Below are positions 33,601 through 41,145 of a stretch of 64,000 nt of DNA, in pieces. The position numbers were made by a program, and so were the translations under genes. The stretch covers positions 1,116,001 through 1,180,000 of the forward strand of contig NC_020504.1 of assembly GCF_000349325.1 (NCBI RefSeq), in the 5' to 3' direction. The number at the start of each line of letters is the position of its first letter. Position 1 is the stretch's first letter. Source of the stretch: Streptomyces davaonensis JCM 4913. Its GTDB lineage: Bacteria > Actinomycetota > Actinomycetes > Streptomycetales > Streptomycetaceae. A model generated the notes under the pieces. The model was given only the letters and a program-made list of their open reading frames with translations, searched no databases and was not told the origin of the DNA.

Positions 33601-33906
33601 TGCGCGATCAACCTGGCCAGTGATCTGCACGCCCTCGGCGAGTACTCGGCCGCCGAGACACTGGACGGCGGCACCTTGGCGGTGTCGACCGATGTACTCG
33701 GGCCGAATCACCCCTCGACGTTGGCCTGTGGCGTCAACCTGACCCTGGATCTGAGAGCACAAGGTCATCGGGAGGAGGCCGAGCGGCTACTTGCTGCAAC
33801 CATGGAACGGCTCACGCGGGTGCTGGGAGCGGAGCATCCTCTCGTTCACCGCGTCCAGGCCCGGAAGCACCGCGTGGATTGCGGCATAGACCCAATGCCG
33901 TTGTGA
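30682..33906 (+). CDS. STAND (NB-ARC) NTPase with EAD-like N-terminus and TPR C-terminus
   Basis: This 1074-residue signal-transduction NTPase has three parts. Residues about 8-100 form a helical domain with REQFLSLVLDRLKRTGHLSRQSRP, very like the EAD domain at the end of the neighbouring caspase. Residues 270-580 are NB-ARC: P-loop GMGGVGKST (290-298), Walker B WLLVFDNAD, sensor VLVTSRN and LGDLPLA. Residues about 640-1060 are TPR repeats with A-x-x-L-x-x-x-T-L-G/H periodicity. TTG 30682 follows GGAGGG by eight bases; GTG 30649 is an alternative. STAND proteins with TPR or other repeats sense a trigger, then oligomerise to activate an effector; I infer the caspase at 33926 as that effector. 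Confidence 0.87.
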   Translation: MREEIEERLRRTAVDLLVELDGTWSTEDREQFLSLVLDRLKRTGHLSRQSRPRSQYVALMLLCMRSPLTPNNVPDGLSCLAAVIDLLDPACPECLRMYRLADEWTAVRLLPPGVTDSWEVVQDALQAIRLTIEERRLLVERATSSLSSVLPRHSTTAWSDFLHVAARHRAPAPEPPWMTYLRAASPRTDPEHQQRLEAILEREAPAAGGLPPCPPPQNAPAAAPATNDREQEGSVHEDAGLTPGGGTPAIWGSVPLRNPNFTGRDSLLAVLHERLRKNNAAAVLPSALHGMGGVGKSTLAVEYIYRHLRDYDVVWWIPAERTTEITLSLASLAPQLGIDTGGEATATVARVLEELRRGKPYGRWLLVFDNADNPESVRHYFPSGGPGDVLVTSRNPQWAGVAPPLEVDVFRREESVALLRGRGPEITNDEADRLAQALGDLPLAIVQAAAWRAETGMPADEYLRLLDEKRVELLSLAAPLDYQQPVIAAWNVSLDHLESENPAALRLLQLCAFCAPEAIPRDLFVSHPGGSITPELDAVLRDPIHLGQAIRAIGRFSLARWDFPTRSLQIHRLIQVALISRMTESEQQTMRQGVHLLLSTNDPNDPHNASDWPRYGELYPHVIVSGAVRSTDPYVRKLVINQVIYLLRWGNIEAALQLARSAYESWRSGGGENAPATLEVSKWLGAALASMGRHAESAAVNARVLDAYRRTVGEDHEDTLDAWGNVAIDLRAKGKFAAALELSESVHQRYLRLLGPDDPETLRAAHNLGVSLRLSGEFARARELDTDTLRNKTTTFGQDHVLTLVTWLGLILDIQELDGYQTALTHLRELTGQAARLLGRDNPLSLAAHRHLAVTLRHAGRYEEALAVAERTRAGVIRRYGESGPESVASTLTLAMALREAGKVPAAHDLGAWIHRQYADIYGPVHPHTLSAEMNLALTHRLLGDAEAARAVHERTLADFSRVLGARHPSSVACAINLASDLHALGEYSAAETLDGGTLAVSTDVLGPNHPSTLACGVNLTLDLRAQGHREEAERLLAATMERLTRVLGAEHPLVHRVQARKHRVDCGIDPMPL

Positions 33907-33925
33907 TGTCAGCGCACAGCATCAC

Positions 33926-35056
33926 TCATCCTCCTTCAACGATCAGTCGATGCACGCGCTCGGACTCCGCGCTGCCTCCCGCGCACAACAGCACCGCCTC
34001 CCCCAACTCCCTCAACGCCCCCGGCCGTCGGGCGCAGGTGCGCAGGATGCTGATGGTGTCGAGGCGCGGGCGGCTGTGGCGCGGTACGGCGGCTCGGACG
34101 CCGATTCGGAGGAGACCGAGGATTTCCTCGCGGCCCTGGGGTTCGACGAACTCCTCGACCGCCAGGAGGGCGTCGGTCAGGGTGCGCAGTCGGTCGGGGG
34201 TCAAGTCGGGGGATACGGCGCCGTCGGGCTCGGGGCGGCCTCGGGACAGGAGCTGGCCTTCGTCGCCGTCCCAGGTGCGGGACCAGACGTAGGTGGGGGT
34301 CTGGGCCGCGAGCCCTTCGGCGCGCAGTCGGGTGAAGCGGTCCCTGAGGCGGTCCATCAAGAGGGCGGGGTCAGGTGGCCAGGCCGTGCCGATCGTCTTG
34401 TCGTCGGTGAGTACGGCCAGTGCCTCGCGGCTGAACAGGCCCGTCCCGGCGCCGGACAGGTTGGTCGCGGCCTCGCCCGGCCGGGCGGCGAAGAGGACCG
34501 CCTGGTCGCGTGCGGTCCGGGGCATCGGGGTGCCGTAGTCCTCGCGGGGCAGGTGACGGCGGGCGCGCCAGGGGTTGTGCAGCTGCTGGCAGGCGTCGAC
34601 CAGCCAGATCTGGCGTGGGTGGCGGGGCGCCGCGCGGTAGTACGCGAGCAGCGCGTCGAAGTCGACGTTCAGCGGGTCGGATTCGGTGGCGTCCGCGTAG
34701 AAGAGGCGCCGTCTGCCCTCGACGTCGACGACGCCGTGGCCGCCCCACACGACCCACAGCAGTTCGCTCTGCGCCGCCGCAACCGTCCGCAGCAGAGTGT
34801 TGTGCACGGTGGCCCGGTCCGCGCCGAGGACCTCGTAGGGCACCTCGGGCACGGCGCCGGGCCGGCCGGGCGGCGCGGAGAGCAGTGCAGTGATCCGCTC
34901 GGGCGGCACACCCCGGTCGAGAAACCAGTCCGCGAACCGCAGCGCGTCGGACACCGGGCCGTCCAGGGCCCAGTGCGCCCCCGCCTCGTAGGCGTCCAGG
35001 CCCACTACGACGACGCTCGTTCGACGGGGATCCGCTTGCGGTAAGGGGGAGTTCAT
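33926..35056 (-). CDS. Caspase-like protease with C-terminal effector-associated domain (EAD2)
   Basis: This 376-residue protein has an N-terminal C14 caspase domain (residues 12-265) with catalytic His107 in WGGHGVVD and Cys156 in LVDACQQ. The C-terminal domain (about 288-372) contains REEILGLLRIGVRAAVPRHS, RTCARRPGAL and a terminal helix, as in EAD2. In the published scheme for NTP-regulated conflict systems, EADs in effector and activator pair homotypically. The adjacent NTPase carries a similar domain at its N-terminus. The two genes converge, separated by only 19 bases. ATG 35056 has a weak ribosome site but is the first plausible start. Confidence 0.87.
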   Translation of the reverse strand: MNSPLPQADPRRTSVVVVGLDAYEAGAHWALDGPVSDALRFADWFLDRGVPPERITALLSAPPGRPGAVPEVPYEVLGADRATVHNTLLRTVAAAQSELLWVVWGGHGVVDVEGRRRLFYADATESDPLNVDFDALLAYYRAAPRHPRQIWLVDACQQLHNPWRARRHLPREDYGTPMPRTARDQAVLFAARPGEAATNLSGAGTGLFSREALAVLTDDKTIGTAWPPDPALLMDRLRDRFTRLRAEGLAAQTPTYVWSRTWDGDEGQLLSRGRPEPDGAVSPDLTPDRLRTLTDALLAVEEFVEPQGREEILGLLRIGVRAAVPRHSRPRLDTISILRTCARRPGALRELGEAVLLCAGGSAESERVHRLIVEGG

Positions 35057-35090
35057 CCGCCCAGTGTGCCGCCCGAGCGGCCTCAGCGGG

Positions 35091-37334
35091 TCATCCTTGG
35101 TCCGCCACGAAGGAGGCCAGTCGGGTGAGCGCCGAGTTCCAGTTGATGGTGTGCTCGTTGGTCGACCAGGACTGGATGTCGTCGATGTAGCAGAACTGAC
35201 CGACGCAGCCCTGGAGTTTGCTCTGTGCGTAGGGGTCCTGGATGCCGGAGTTCGGCCCGCCGGCCAGGGTGCCCTTGGGCGGGTTCGGCTGGTTCGGGTC
35301 GAGCTGGTGGGCGTACCAACGCGCGTGCTGGTTCTGCGCGTTGACCTCGCCGTAGCCGGTCACGTAGGAGATGTTGAGCGCGTTGCGGCCGAACAGGTAG
35401 TCCATGCTCTGCACCGCGCCGTCCCGGTACTTCGAGCCTCCCGAGATGTCGTACGCGGTGGCGATGACCACGGCGTTGTGGGCGACCTGGTGGTTGGAGC
35501 CCCAGTCGTAGAGGTTGCCGTCGGGGGCGTAGGGCATGCCGTACGCCTGCGACTTCAGGGTCGCCAGGTAGCGGTCGGCGCCCTTGATCACGGACTGGCG
35601 GACCTTGTCCCGGCCGGGCAGCTTGCTCGGCACGGTCGCCAGGTCCAGGCGGGCCGCGGCGGCCGTGCGGGCCCAGTCGTAGCCGGTGGCGCCGAAGATG
35701 TCGGCCGTGTGGACAGGTGAGTCGAGCACCCGGGCGGCGAACTCCCGCTCGCCGGTGGTGAGATACAGCTCGGCCGCCGCCCAGTAGAACTCGTCCGTGA
35801 CGTTGTTGTCGGCGTAGGTGCCGCCGCCGATTCCGTCGCTCTCGGAGGCGTACCGGTCGGGATGGGCGAGCGCCGCCGCCCATGCCTTGCGCGCCGCCGA
35901 CAGGGCCTTCGCGGCGAACTCCCGGTCGTAGGGCTTGTACAGGCGCGCCGCCTGGGCCGCCGTCGCCGCCAGGTTCAGGGTCGCCGCGGTGGACGGCGGA
36001 TGCAGTTCACGCTTCTGCGGGTCGTCGCTCGGCAGCAGCGGGAGTCCGGTCCACTGCTCGTCGTGGATCTTGTGGTGGGCCATTCCGGCCAGCGGCTGTC
36101 CCTCGGGCACCTGCATCTTCAGCAGGAAATCCAGCTCCCAGCGGACCTCGTCGAGCAGGTCGGGCACCTTGTTGCCGCTCTCGGGGATGGCGAGGGTGTT
36201 GTCGCCCAGCCTCGCCGGGTCACCGGTGCGGGCGTGCAGGGCGCGCTCGTAGGTGCTGAGCAACTCCCATACCGAGATACCGCCGTTGACGACGTACTTG
36301 CCGTGGTCACCGGCGTCGTACCAGCCGCCGGTCACGTCGAGTGTGTAGTCGCAGACACCGGGCTGGCAGGGCACGGAGCCGTCGCCCTGGTTCGGTGCCA
36401 CACCGACATGGCCCGCGGGGCGGGCGTACCCGGGGCGCAGGTCGTCCCGAATGGCGATGCCGCTGCGCTGGGTGTAGTAGTACTTCGCCGCGTCCAGCCG
36501 CAGCCGCTCGTAGACACCCGCGTCGATGTCGAAGGAGCGGCTGGTCTCGCCGTCGACGACCAGGGTGAGGCCGCTGCCGCGCTTGCGGTAGGCGCCGAAG
36601 TCGATGGAGTGGACGTTCTGGGCGGAGGAGACGTCGGTCCCGCGCGGCACGGTCCAGCCGCGGGCCACCACGGCCCCGTCGGCGGCCCGCAGTTGCCAGG
36701 GCAGCCGCTCGGTCGCCTCGGTGACGAGGGTGGCGTTCTTCGGCCCCGCGGGCAGATAGGCGACCTGGTTCACCCGGACCCGCGGCCCGGTGTCGGGCTC
36801 GTACGGCTCGGGCGCCACACCGCCCAGCAGCGAGGCGTCGTCCACGCAGAACCGCCAGGGGTCCGCGCTGCCGCCGACCTGGAAGGCGACCTGGCCCTGG
36901 GGGGTGTCGACCGGTGCGGTGAAGGTGTACGTGTAGGCGTTCCCGGAGACGCTCAGCTGCGGCGACACCTCGAAGTACGTGTCGTACGGCGCCGCCGACA
37001 GGCCGACGATCGCGCGCACCACGTGCCCCTCGGGCGAGCCGTTCGCGCGGAAGGAGAAGCGGTAGGACTCGCCCTTGACCAGGGCGATGTCGTTCTGGCC
37101 GATGGTGGCGTCCCAGCGGTTGGCGGTGCCGCCGGGGACGTCCGCGCAGAGGTGTCCGTCGGACAGTTCCGCGGTGACGTTGCTCGTCGTCCACCAGGGG
37201 TCGGTGGTGGTGTCGAAGGTGCCGTTCTTGAGCTGCTCGACCTCCTCGGCGCCGGCCTGCGTGGCGGGCAGTGCGGTGAGTCCCGCCGCGAGCAGGGCGG
37301 TCAGGGACAGGAGTGTCGTTCTGCGGCGTTTCAC
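35091..37334 (-). CDS. Secreted GH9 endoglucanase with CBM4/9 and Ig-like domains
   Basis: This 747-residue secreted cellulase has a signal peptide (1-29), a carbohydrate-binding module like CBM4/9 (about 32-165), an immunoglobulin-like CelD_N domain (about 187-268) and a GH9 catalytic domain (about 276-742). The catalytic base lies in YDAGDHGKY (about residue 340). Substrate-binding NQHARWYA and the acid Glu in STNEHTIN (about 727) are visible. It cleaves beta-1,4-glucan. A perfect CebR box lies 39 bases upstream, so cellobiose is the likely inducer. It is monocistronic. Confidence 0.94.
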   Translation of the reverse strand: MKRRRTTLLSLTALLAAGLTALPATQAGAEEVEQLKNGTFDTTTDPWWTTSNVTAELSDGHLCADVPGGTANRWDATIGQNDIALVKGESYRFSFRANGSPEGHVVRAIVGLSAAPYDTYFEVSPQLSVSGNAYTYTFTAPVDTPQGQVAFQVGGSADPWRFCVDDASLLGGVAPEPYEPDTGPRVRVNQVAYLPAGPKNATLVTEATERLPWQLRAADGAVVARGWTVPRGTDVSSAQNVHSIDFGAYRKRGSGLTLVVDGETSRSFDIDAGVYERLRLDAAKYYYTQRSGIAIRDDLRPGYARPAGHVGVAPNQGDGSVPCQPGVCDYTLDVTGGWYDAGDHGKYVVNGGISVWELLSTYERALHARTGDPARLGDNTLAIPESGNKVPDLLDEVRWELDFLLKMQVPEGQPLAGMAHHKIHDEQWTGLPLLPSDDPQKRELHPPSTAATLNLAATAAQAARLYKPYDREFAAKALSAARKAWAAALAHPDRYASESDGIGGGTYADNNVTDEFYWAAAELYLTTGEREFAARVLDSPVHTADIFGATGYDWARTAAAARLDLATVPSKLPGRDKVRQSVIKGADRYLATLKSQAYGMPYAPDGNLYDWGSNHQVAHNAVVIATAYDISGGSKYRDGAVQSMDYLFGRNALNISYVTGYGEVNAQNQHARWYAHQLDPNQPNPPKGTLAGGPNSGIQDPYAQSKLQGCVGQFCYIDDIQSWSTNEHTINWNSALTRLASFVADQG

Positions 37335-37372
37335 GTCTGGGCTCCTCGGGGGAGGTGCGGGTTACGCTCCCG

Positions 37373-37386
37373 TGGGAGCGCTCCCA
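37373..37386 (-). promoter_or_regulatory. CebR box (cellulase operator)
   Basis: TGGGAGCGCTCCCA is a perfect 14-base palindrome identical to the consensus operator of CebR, the Streptomyces cellulose-utilisation repressor. It lies 39 bases upstream of the GH9 start. Cellobiose or cellotriose would release the repressor. Confidence 0.93.
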
Positions 37387-37496
37387 GAAGCGGTCGGAGG
37401 CCATGGTTGTGGTCGGTGTGACGTGGCGTCAACGGTGCGGACGGGATGAATGTCGCCTGCGGGCGGGGGTCGCGTGTGCCTGTTTGGCGGATGCGG

Positions 37497-37565
37497 CGCC
37501 ATCGTGGCTGGTCGCGCACACGCGGCGGAGCCGCACATCGATACAGCCCCGCACCCCTGGGGGAG
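37497..37565. repeat. Dispersed intergenic repeat, copy 1
   Basis: The segment contains TGGCTGGTCGCGCA followed by a variable part ending CAGCCCCGCACCCCTGGGGG. The same element (TTGTGGCTGGTCGCGCA then CCCCGCGCCCCTGACGGGGC) recurs at 56712-56760. I recall it as a widespread Streptomyces intergenic motif. Its right end abuts the broken end of the GH2 remnant. Confidence 0.6.
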
Positions 37566-37566
37566 T

Positions 37567-37776
37567 TCAGGTTGCCGGTATCCCCAACTTGCCGATCCGT
37601 ACTGCTCGAGGGTCCGCTGCGTCGGTGTACGCGCCGGTCGGATCGGTGATCCCGCCCGGGTTGACCAGGGCGAACCGCCAGCCGTCACACAAAGGGACGA
37701 CATGCCGCCCCGATCGGGCGCCCACGGCCGGCGCGGCCGTGGAGGCGATCAGAACCGATCTGCGAGTGACCGTCAT
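37567..37776 (-). pseudogene. Remnant of a GH2 beta-galactosidase-type gene
   Basis: This 69-codon frame starts with a twin-arginine signal (MTVTRRSVLIASTAA). It continues CDGWRFALVNPGG and TDPTGAYTDAADPRA, which match the sugar-binding start of secreted family-2 glycosidases (usually DGWRFALVNP...TDPTGAY). It stops after about 45 residues of mature protein, where a dispersed repeat begins. The remaining 600 or more residues are absent from the window. This is most simply a deletion remnant; an alternative is a small unrelated secreted peptide. Confidence 0.7.
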
Positions 37777-37872
37777 GGCGGCTCTGCCTCATCAAGGCCC
37801 AAAACCACTCACAACTGATCGTGAACACGCAGATCCTAGCGGGGAGCAGCACAACATCGTCAAGGGTCAGGA

Positions 37873-37884
37873 GAAAGCGCTTGC
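37873..37884 (-). promoter_or_regulatory. LacI-family operator, relict
   Basis: GAAAGCGCTTGC is a near-perfect palindrome (one mismatch from GAAAGCGCTTTC), the form of many LacI-type operators in sugar genes. It lies 97 bases upstream of the GH2 remnant start, so it probably regulated the gene when intact. Confidence 0.62.
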
Positions 37885-37987
37885 GCTCGCTGTGGCACAA
37901 CGGCCGGATTTCGACCTTGACCGTTCGACCGCCTGGACAAGGGTTCCCCATCCGTCCGGGGCCCGGACGCACTAGGCTGGAACGCAC

Positions 37988-38002
37988 GTGACCACCGGTC
38001 AC
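37988..38002 (+). promoter_or_regulatory. Palindrome upstream of SpoIIE phosphatase gene
   Basis: GTGACC-ACC-GGTCAC is an inverted repeat with perfect 6-base arms, 28 bases before ATG 38031. It could be an operator for the phosphatase gene; no known regulator is assigned. Confidence 0.5.
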
Positions 38003-38030
38003 TGTGAGTGTCCGCGTTGGAGTGGCGACG

Positions 38031-40406
38031 ATGACCCCGCACGACCCGATCGACGACGCCGCGACGGCTCGGGCCGTCATCGACGAGCACGGCACGCTGC
38101 TGGAGTGGAACGCCGGGGCCCGGCGTCTGCTGGGCTGGCCGGCCGCCGACGTCGTGGGCCGCCCTGCCGCGCAGCTGCTGGCCGACGGCCGCGTCCCCGT
38201 CCCGACGGGCCCGCGCTGGGACGGCACGCTGCCGCTGCTCCACCAGGACGGCCACCGGGTGCGGGTGTGGCTGCTCGCCCACCACCGGCTGCCGCGCGAC
38301 GGCTCGCCCGGCCACTGGCTCGTGGTCACCCCGCTGGAGGCCACCGACGCCGACTCCCCCGACGATCCGCTGGGCACGGCCTCCCTCACCCAGTCGCCGT
38401 GCGCCGTCGCCGTCTACGACGAGCGGCTGCGGCTGCGCCGGATCAACGAGGCCATGGCCCAGGTGATCGGGCTGCCCGAGGAGCGCATCCAGGGGCTCCG
38501 GATCTCCGAGATCGGCGGCAAGGCGCAGAGCGAGGAGTTGGAGGAGCACATGGCGGGCGTGCTGGCCACCGGCCGGGCCCGGGATGTGCAGACGTACATG
38601 CGCGCCGGCGGTGAGGAGCGCGCGCACGCGTGGCTGGCCCGGATGGCGCCGGTGACCGACGGCGACGGCCGGGTGCGGGGCGTGTGTCTGGCCGCCCATG
38701 ACTTCACCGAGAACTACCTCTCCCGGGAGCGGCTTCAGCTGGTCAACGAGGCGAGCGTGCGCATCGGCTCCACCCTCGACGTCACCCGGACGGCACAGGA
38801 GCTGGCCGATGTGTGCGTGCCCGCGCTCGCCGACTTCGTCAGCGTCGACCTGCTCGACCCGGACGGCGAGGGCACGGCCGCGTCACCGCCGGCCGACGCC
38901 CCGGTCCCGCTGCGCCGGGCCGCACACCGGTCGGTGAACCCGGGCAGCCCGGAGGCCGTGGTCGAGCCGGGGCATCTGGAGCTCTACCCGCCCCAGTCCC
39001 CGCAGGCGGGCTCGCTGACGGCGGGCCGCACCATCGTCGCCTCGGTGCCCTCCGGCGACGTGGACGCCTGGCTGAGCCAGGACCGCAGGCGCCGGGCACG
39101 CGTCAAGGAGTACGGCATCCACTCCACGATGTCCGTGCCGATCCGGGCCCGGGGCCTGACCCTCGGGGTCGCGGTGCTCACCCGGTTCCGGCGGCCGGAT
39201 CCGTTTACCCAGGACGACGTCCTGCTGGCGGAGGAGATCACGGCCCGCGCGGCGGTCTGCGTCGACAACGCCCGCCGTTACTCCCGGGAGCGCGAGACCG
39301 CGCTCGCCCTCCAGCGCAGCCTGCTGCCGCGCGGGCTGCCGCGCACCCCCGCCGTGGACGCGGCCTCCCGCTACCTCCCGGCGGCCCGCTCCGGGGTTGG
39401 CGGCGACTGGTTCGACGTGATCCCACTGTCCGGGATGCGGGTCGCGCTGTGCGTCGGGGACGTCGTCGGGCACGGCATCCAGGCCTCGGCCACCATGGGG
39501 CGGCTGCGCACCGCCGTACGCACCCTCGCCGACATCGACCTGGCCCCCGACGAACTGCTCACCCACCTCGACGACCTGGTCCTGCGGCTCTCCGAGGAGT
39601 CCGACGGGGAGGGCAACCCGGGCGAGGTCGGCGCCACCTGCCTGTACGCCGTGTACGACCCGGTGTCCCGGCGCTGCACCCTGGCCCGGGCCGGGCTGCC
39701 GTCGCCCGTGATGGTGCCGCCGACCGGCGCCCCCCGCCGGATCGAGCTGCCCGCCGGTCCGCCGCTGGGCCTGGGCGGGCTGCCCTTCGAGTCGGCCGAG
39801 GTCGATCTGCCCGAGGGCAGTGTGCTGGCGTTCTTCACCGACGGTCTGATCGAGACCCGCGAGCGCGACGTGGACGCCAGCCAGGCCCTTCTTCTGGAGG
39901 CCCTGGCCGTCCCCGCCGACTCGCTGGAGGAGAGCTGCGACCGGATCCTGCACGCGCTGCTGCCGCCCGGCGGGGTCGCCGACGATGTGGCCCTACTGCT
40001 GGCCCGCACCCGGGGACTGCCCGCCTCCCAGGTCGCCACCTGGGACATCCCGGCCGACCCGGCGCTGGTCGGGCCGATCCGCAAGCAGGCCGTGGAGCAG
40101 CTCGACGCCTGGGACTTGAGCGGGGCCTCGTTCACCGCCGAACTGGTGGTGAGCGAACTGGTCACCAACGCGATCCGGTACGGCTCCCAGCCGATCCGGC
40201 TCCGGCTGATCCATGACGCGGCGACCCTGATCTGCGAGGTGTCCGACGCCAGCCACACGGCCCCGCATCTGCGCCGCGCCAAGACCTGGGACGAGGGCGG
40301 CCGGGGCCTGCTGCTGGTCGCCCAGCTCACCCAGCGCTGGGGCAGCCGGCACACCCCCAGCGGCAAGACGATCTGGGCCGAACTGAGCCTCCTCGACGAG
40401 GTCTGA
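38031..40406 (+). CDS. PAS-PAS-GAF-SpoIIE phosphatase with HATPase anti-sigma domain
   Basis: This 791-residue protein joins sensor, phosphatase and kinase-like parts. PAS domains lie at about residues 15-110 and 125-225, GAF at 235-415, PP2C_SIG at 430-640 and an RsbW-like HATPase at 655-790. Phosphatase ligands are visible in GVGGDWFDV, LCVGDVVGHG, FFTDGLIE and VADDVALLL. The ATPase N-box is ELVVSELVTNAIRYG and the glycine-rich lid is GGRGLLLVAQL. This layout suggests control of an anti-anti-sigma partner by both phosphorylation and dephosphorylation. ATG 38031 has a GGAG site; GTG 38004 is an alternative. Partners are not adjacent. Confidence 0.9.
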   Translation: MTPHDPIDDAATARAVIDEHGTLLEWNAGARRLLGWPAADVVGRPAAQLLADGRVPVPTGPRWDGTLPLLHQDGHRVRVWLLAHHRLPRDGSPGHWLVVTPLEATDADSPDDPLGTASLTQSPCAVAVYDERLRLRRINEAMAQVIGLPEERIQGLRISEIGGKAQSEELEEHMAGVLATGRARDVQTYMRAGGEERAHAWLARMAPVTDGDGRVRGVCLAAHDFTENYLSRERLQLVNEASVRIGSTLDVTRTAQELADVCVPALADFVSVDLLDPDGEGTAASPPADAPVPLRRAAHRSVNPGSPEAVVEPGHLELYPPQSPQAGSLTAGRTIVASVPSGDVDAWLSQDRRRRARVKEYGIHSTMSVPIRARGLTLGVAVLTRFRRPDPFTQDDVLLAEEITARAAVCVDNARRYSRERETALALQRSLLPRGLPRTPAVDAASRYLPAARSGVGGDWFDVIPLSGMRVALCVGDVVGHGIQASATMGRLRTAVRTLADIDLAPDELLTHLDDLVLRLSEESDGEGNPGEVGATCLYAVYDPVSRRCTLARAGLPSPVMVPPTGAPRRIELPAGPPLGLGGLPFESAEVDLPEGSVLAFFTDGLIETRERDVDASQALLLEALAVPADSLEESCDRILHALLPPGGVADDVALLLARTRGLPASQVATWDIPADPALVGPIRKQAVEQLDAWDLSGASFTAELVVSELVTNAIRYGSQPIRLRLIHDAATLICEVSDASHTAPHLRRAKTWDEGGRGLLLVAQLTQRWGSRHTPSGKTIWAELSLLDEV

Positions 40407-40485
40407 ACGGGCGTACGCTGTCCGCGTTTCTCCTGTCCTCGGCGGGACACCCGGGAAGTGACGAACCCTCAGGAGCGTGGAGAAC

Positions 40486-41142
40486 ATGGTGAACACGTCC
40501 TCGTCCCCGCACCGCGCCGCCCTGCTCGCGAGCGCCGTCGCCCTGCTCGGCGCCCTCACGGCCTGCGGCGGCGCCGACGGCACGGCGACCGCTCCCCGGC
40601 CGACGACGCCCGCGACGCAGGACCGGACCACGAGCCCGCCCAGCGCCTCCCCCAGCGAGCGGGCCACACCCACACCCACCCGACCGGCGTCGTCCCCATC
40701 GGCGGCCGGCGCCGTCGAGCCGACCTCCCGCTGCCGCACCGCCGAGCTGCGTGCCGAGGTCGGCCGGATGGATCCGGGCGCCGGGCAGCGGAACTTCCCG
40801 ATCGTGCTGACCAACGCCTCGGCGCGCACCTGCACGGTGTACGGCTATCCGGGCGCCGCCTTCGTGGACGCCGCCGGCCGGCAGCTCGGCCCGGACCCCG
40901 AACGCGCTCCGGGCTCACCGAGCCGGGTGACCCTGGCGCCGGGCGACAGCGCCTGGGCCGGTCTGTCGTACTCCAGTCCGGAGATCAGCGGGGCGCGTAC
41001 GGCCCGTCCGGCGGGGCTGCTGGTGACCCCGCCCGACGAGCGGAAGCCGATCGAGGTGCCCTGGACGGCGGGTGCGGTGCCGGTGTCCGGCAACGCGTCC
41101 ACGGTGCGTCTGACGGTGTTCGCCCCCGGCTCGGGGCCCTGA
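40486..41142 (+). CDS. DUF4232-type secreted lipoprotein
   Basis: This 218-residue lipoprotein has a signal peptide (about 1-30) ending in a lipobox LTAC with the acylated Cys at about residue 30. A Pro/Thr/Ser-rich linker (35-80) follows, then a beta-rich DUF4232 domain starting at the CRTAELRAEVGR segment. That domain has Cys residues in CRTAEL and ARTCTVYGYPG. DUF4232 proteins are common surface lipoproteins of unknown role. ATG 40486 is ten bases after AGGAG. No partner gene is obvious. Confidence 0.88.
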   Translation: MVNTSSSPHRAALLASAVALLGALTACGGADGTATAPRPTTPATQDRTTSPPSASPSERATPTPTRPASSPSAAGAVEPTSRCRTAELRAEVGRMDPGAGQRNFPIVLTNASARTCTVYGYPGAAFVDAAGRQLGPDPERAPGSPSRVTLAPGDSAWAGLSYSSPEISGARTARPAGLLVTPPDERKPIEVPWTAGAVPVSGNASTVRLTVFAPGSGP

Positions 41143-41145
41143 CGG

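Larger units (their letters stand above)
37387..38030. other. 640-base low-coding region with repeat and gene remnant
   Basis: Between the cellulase promoter and the second SpoIIE gene there is no intact gene. It holds, in order, a copy of a dispersed repeat (37497-37565), a 69-codon remnant of a GH2 gene (37567-37776), its apparent operator (37873-37884) and a palindrome at the phosphatase promoter (37988-38002). Confidence 0.7.

Noticed and set aside
35862..37421. 519-codon plus-strand ORF opposite the GH9 cellulase
   Set aside because: Clear shadow of the cellulase gene, whose catalytic motifs and CebR box are on the minus strand.
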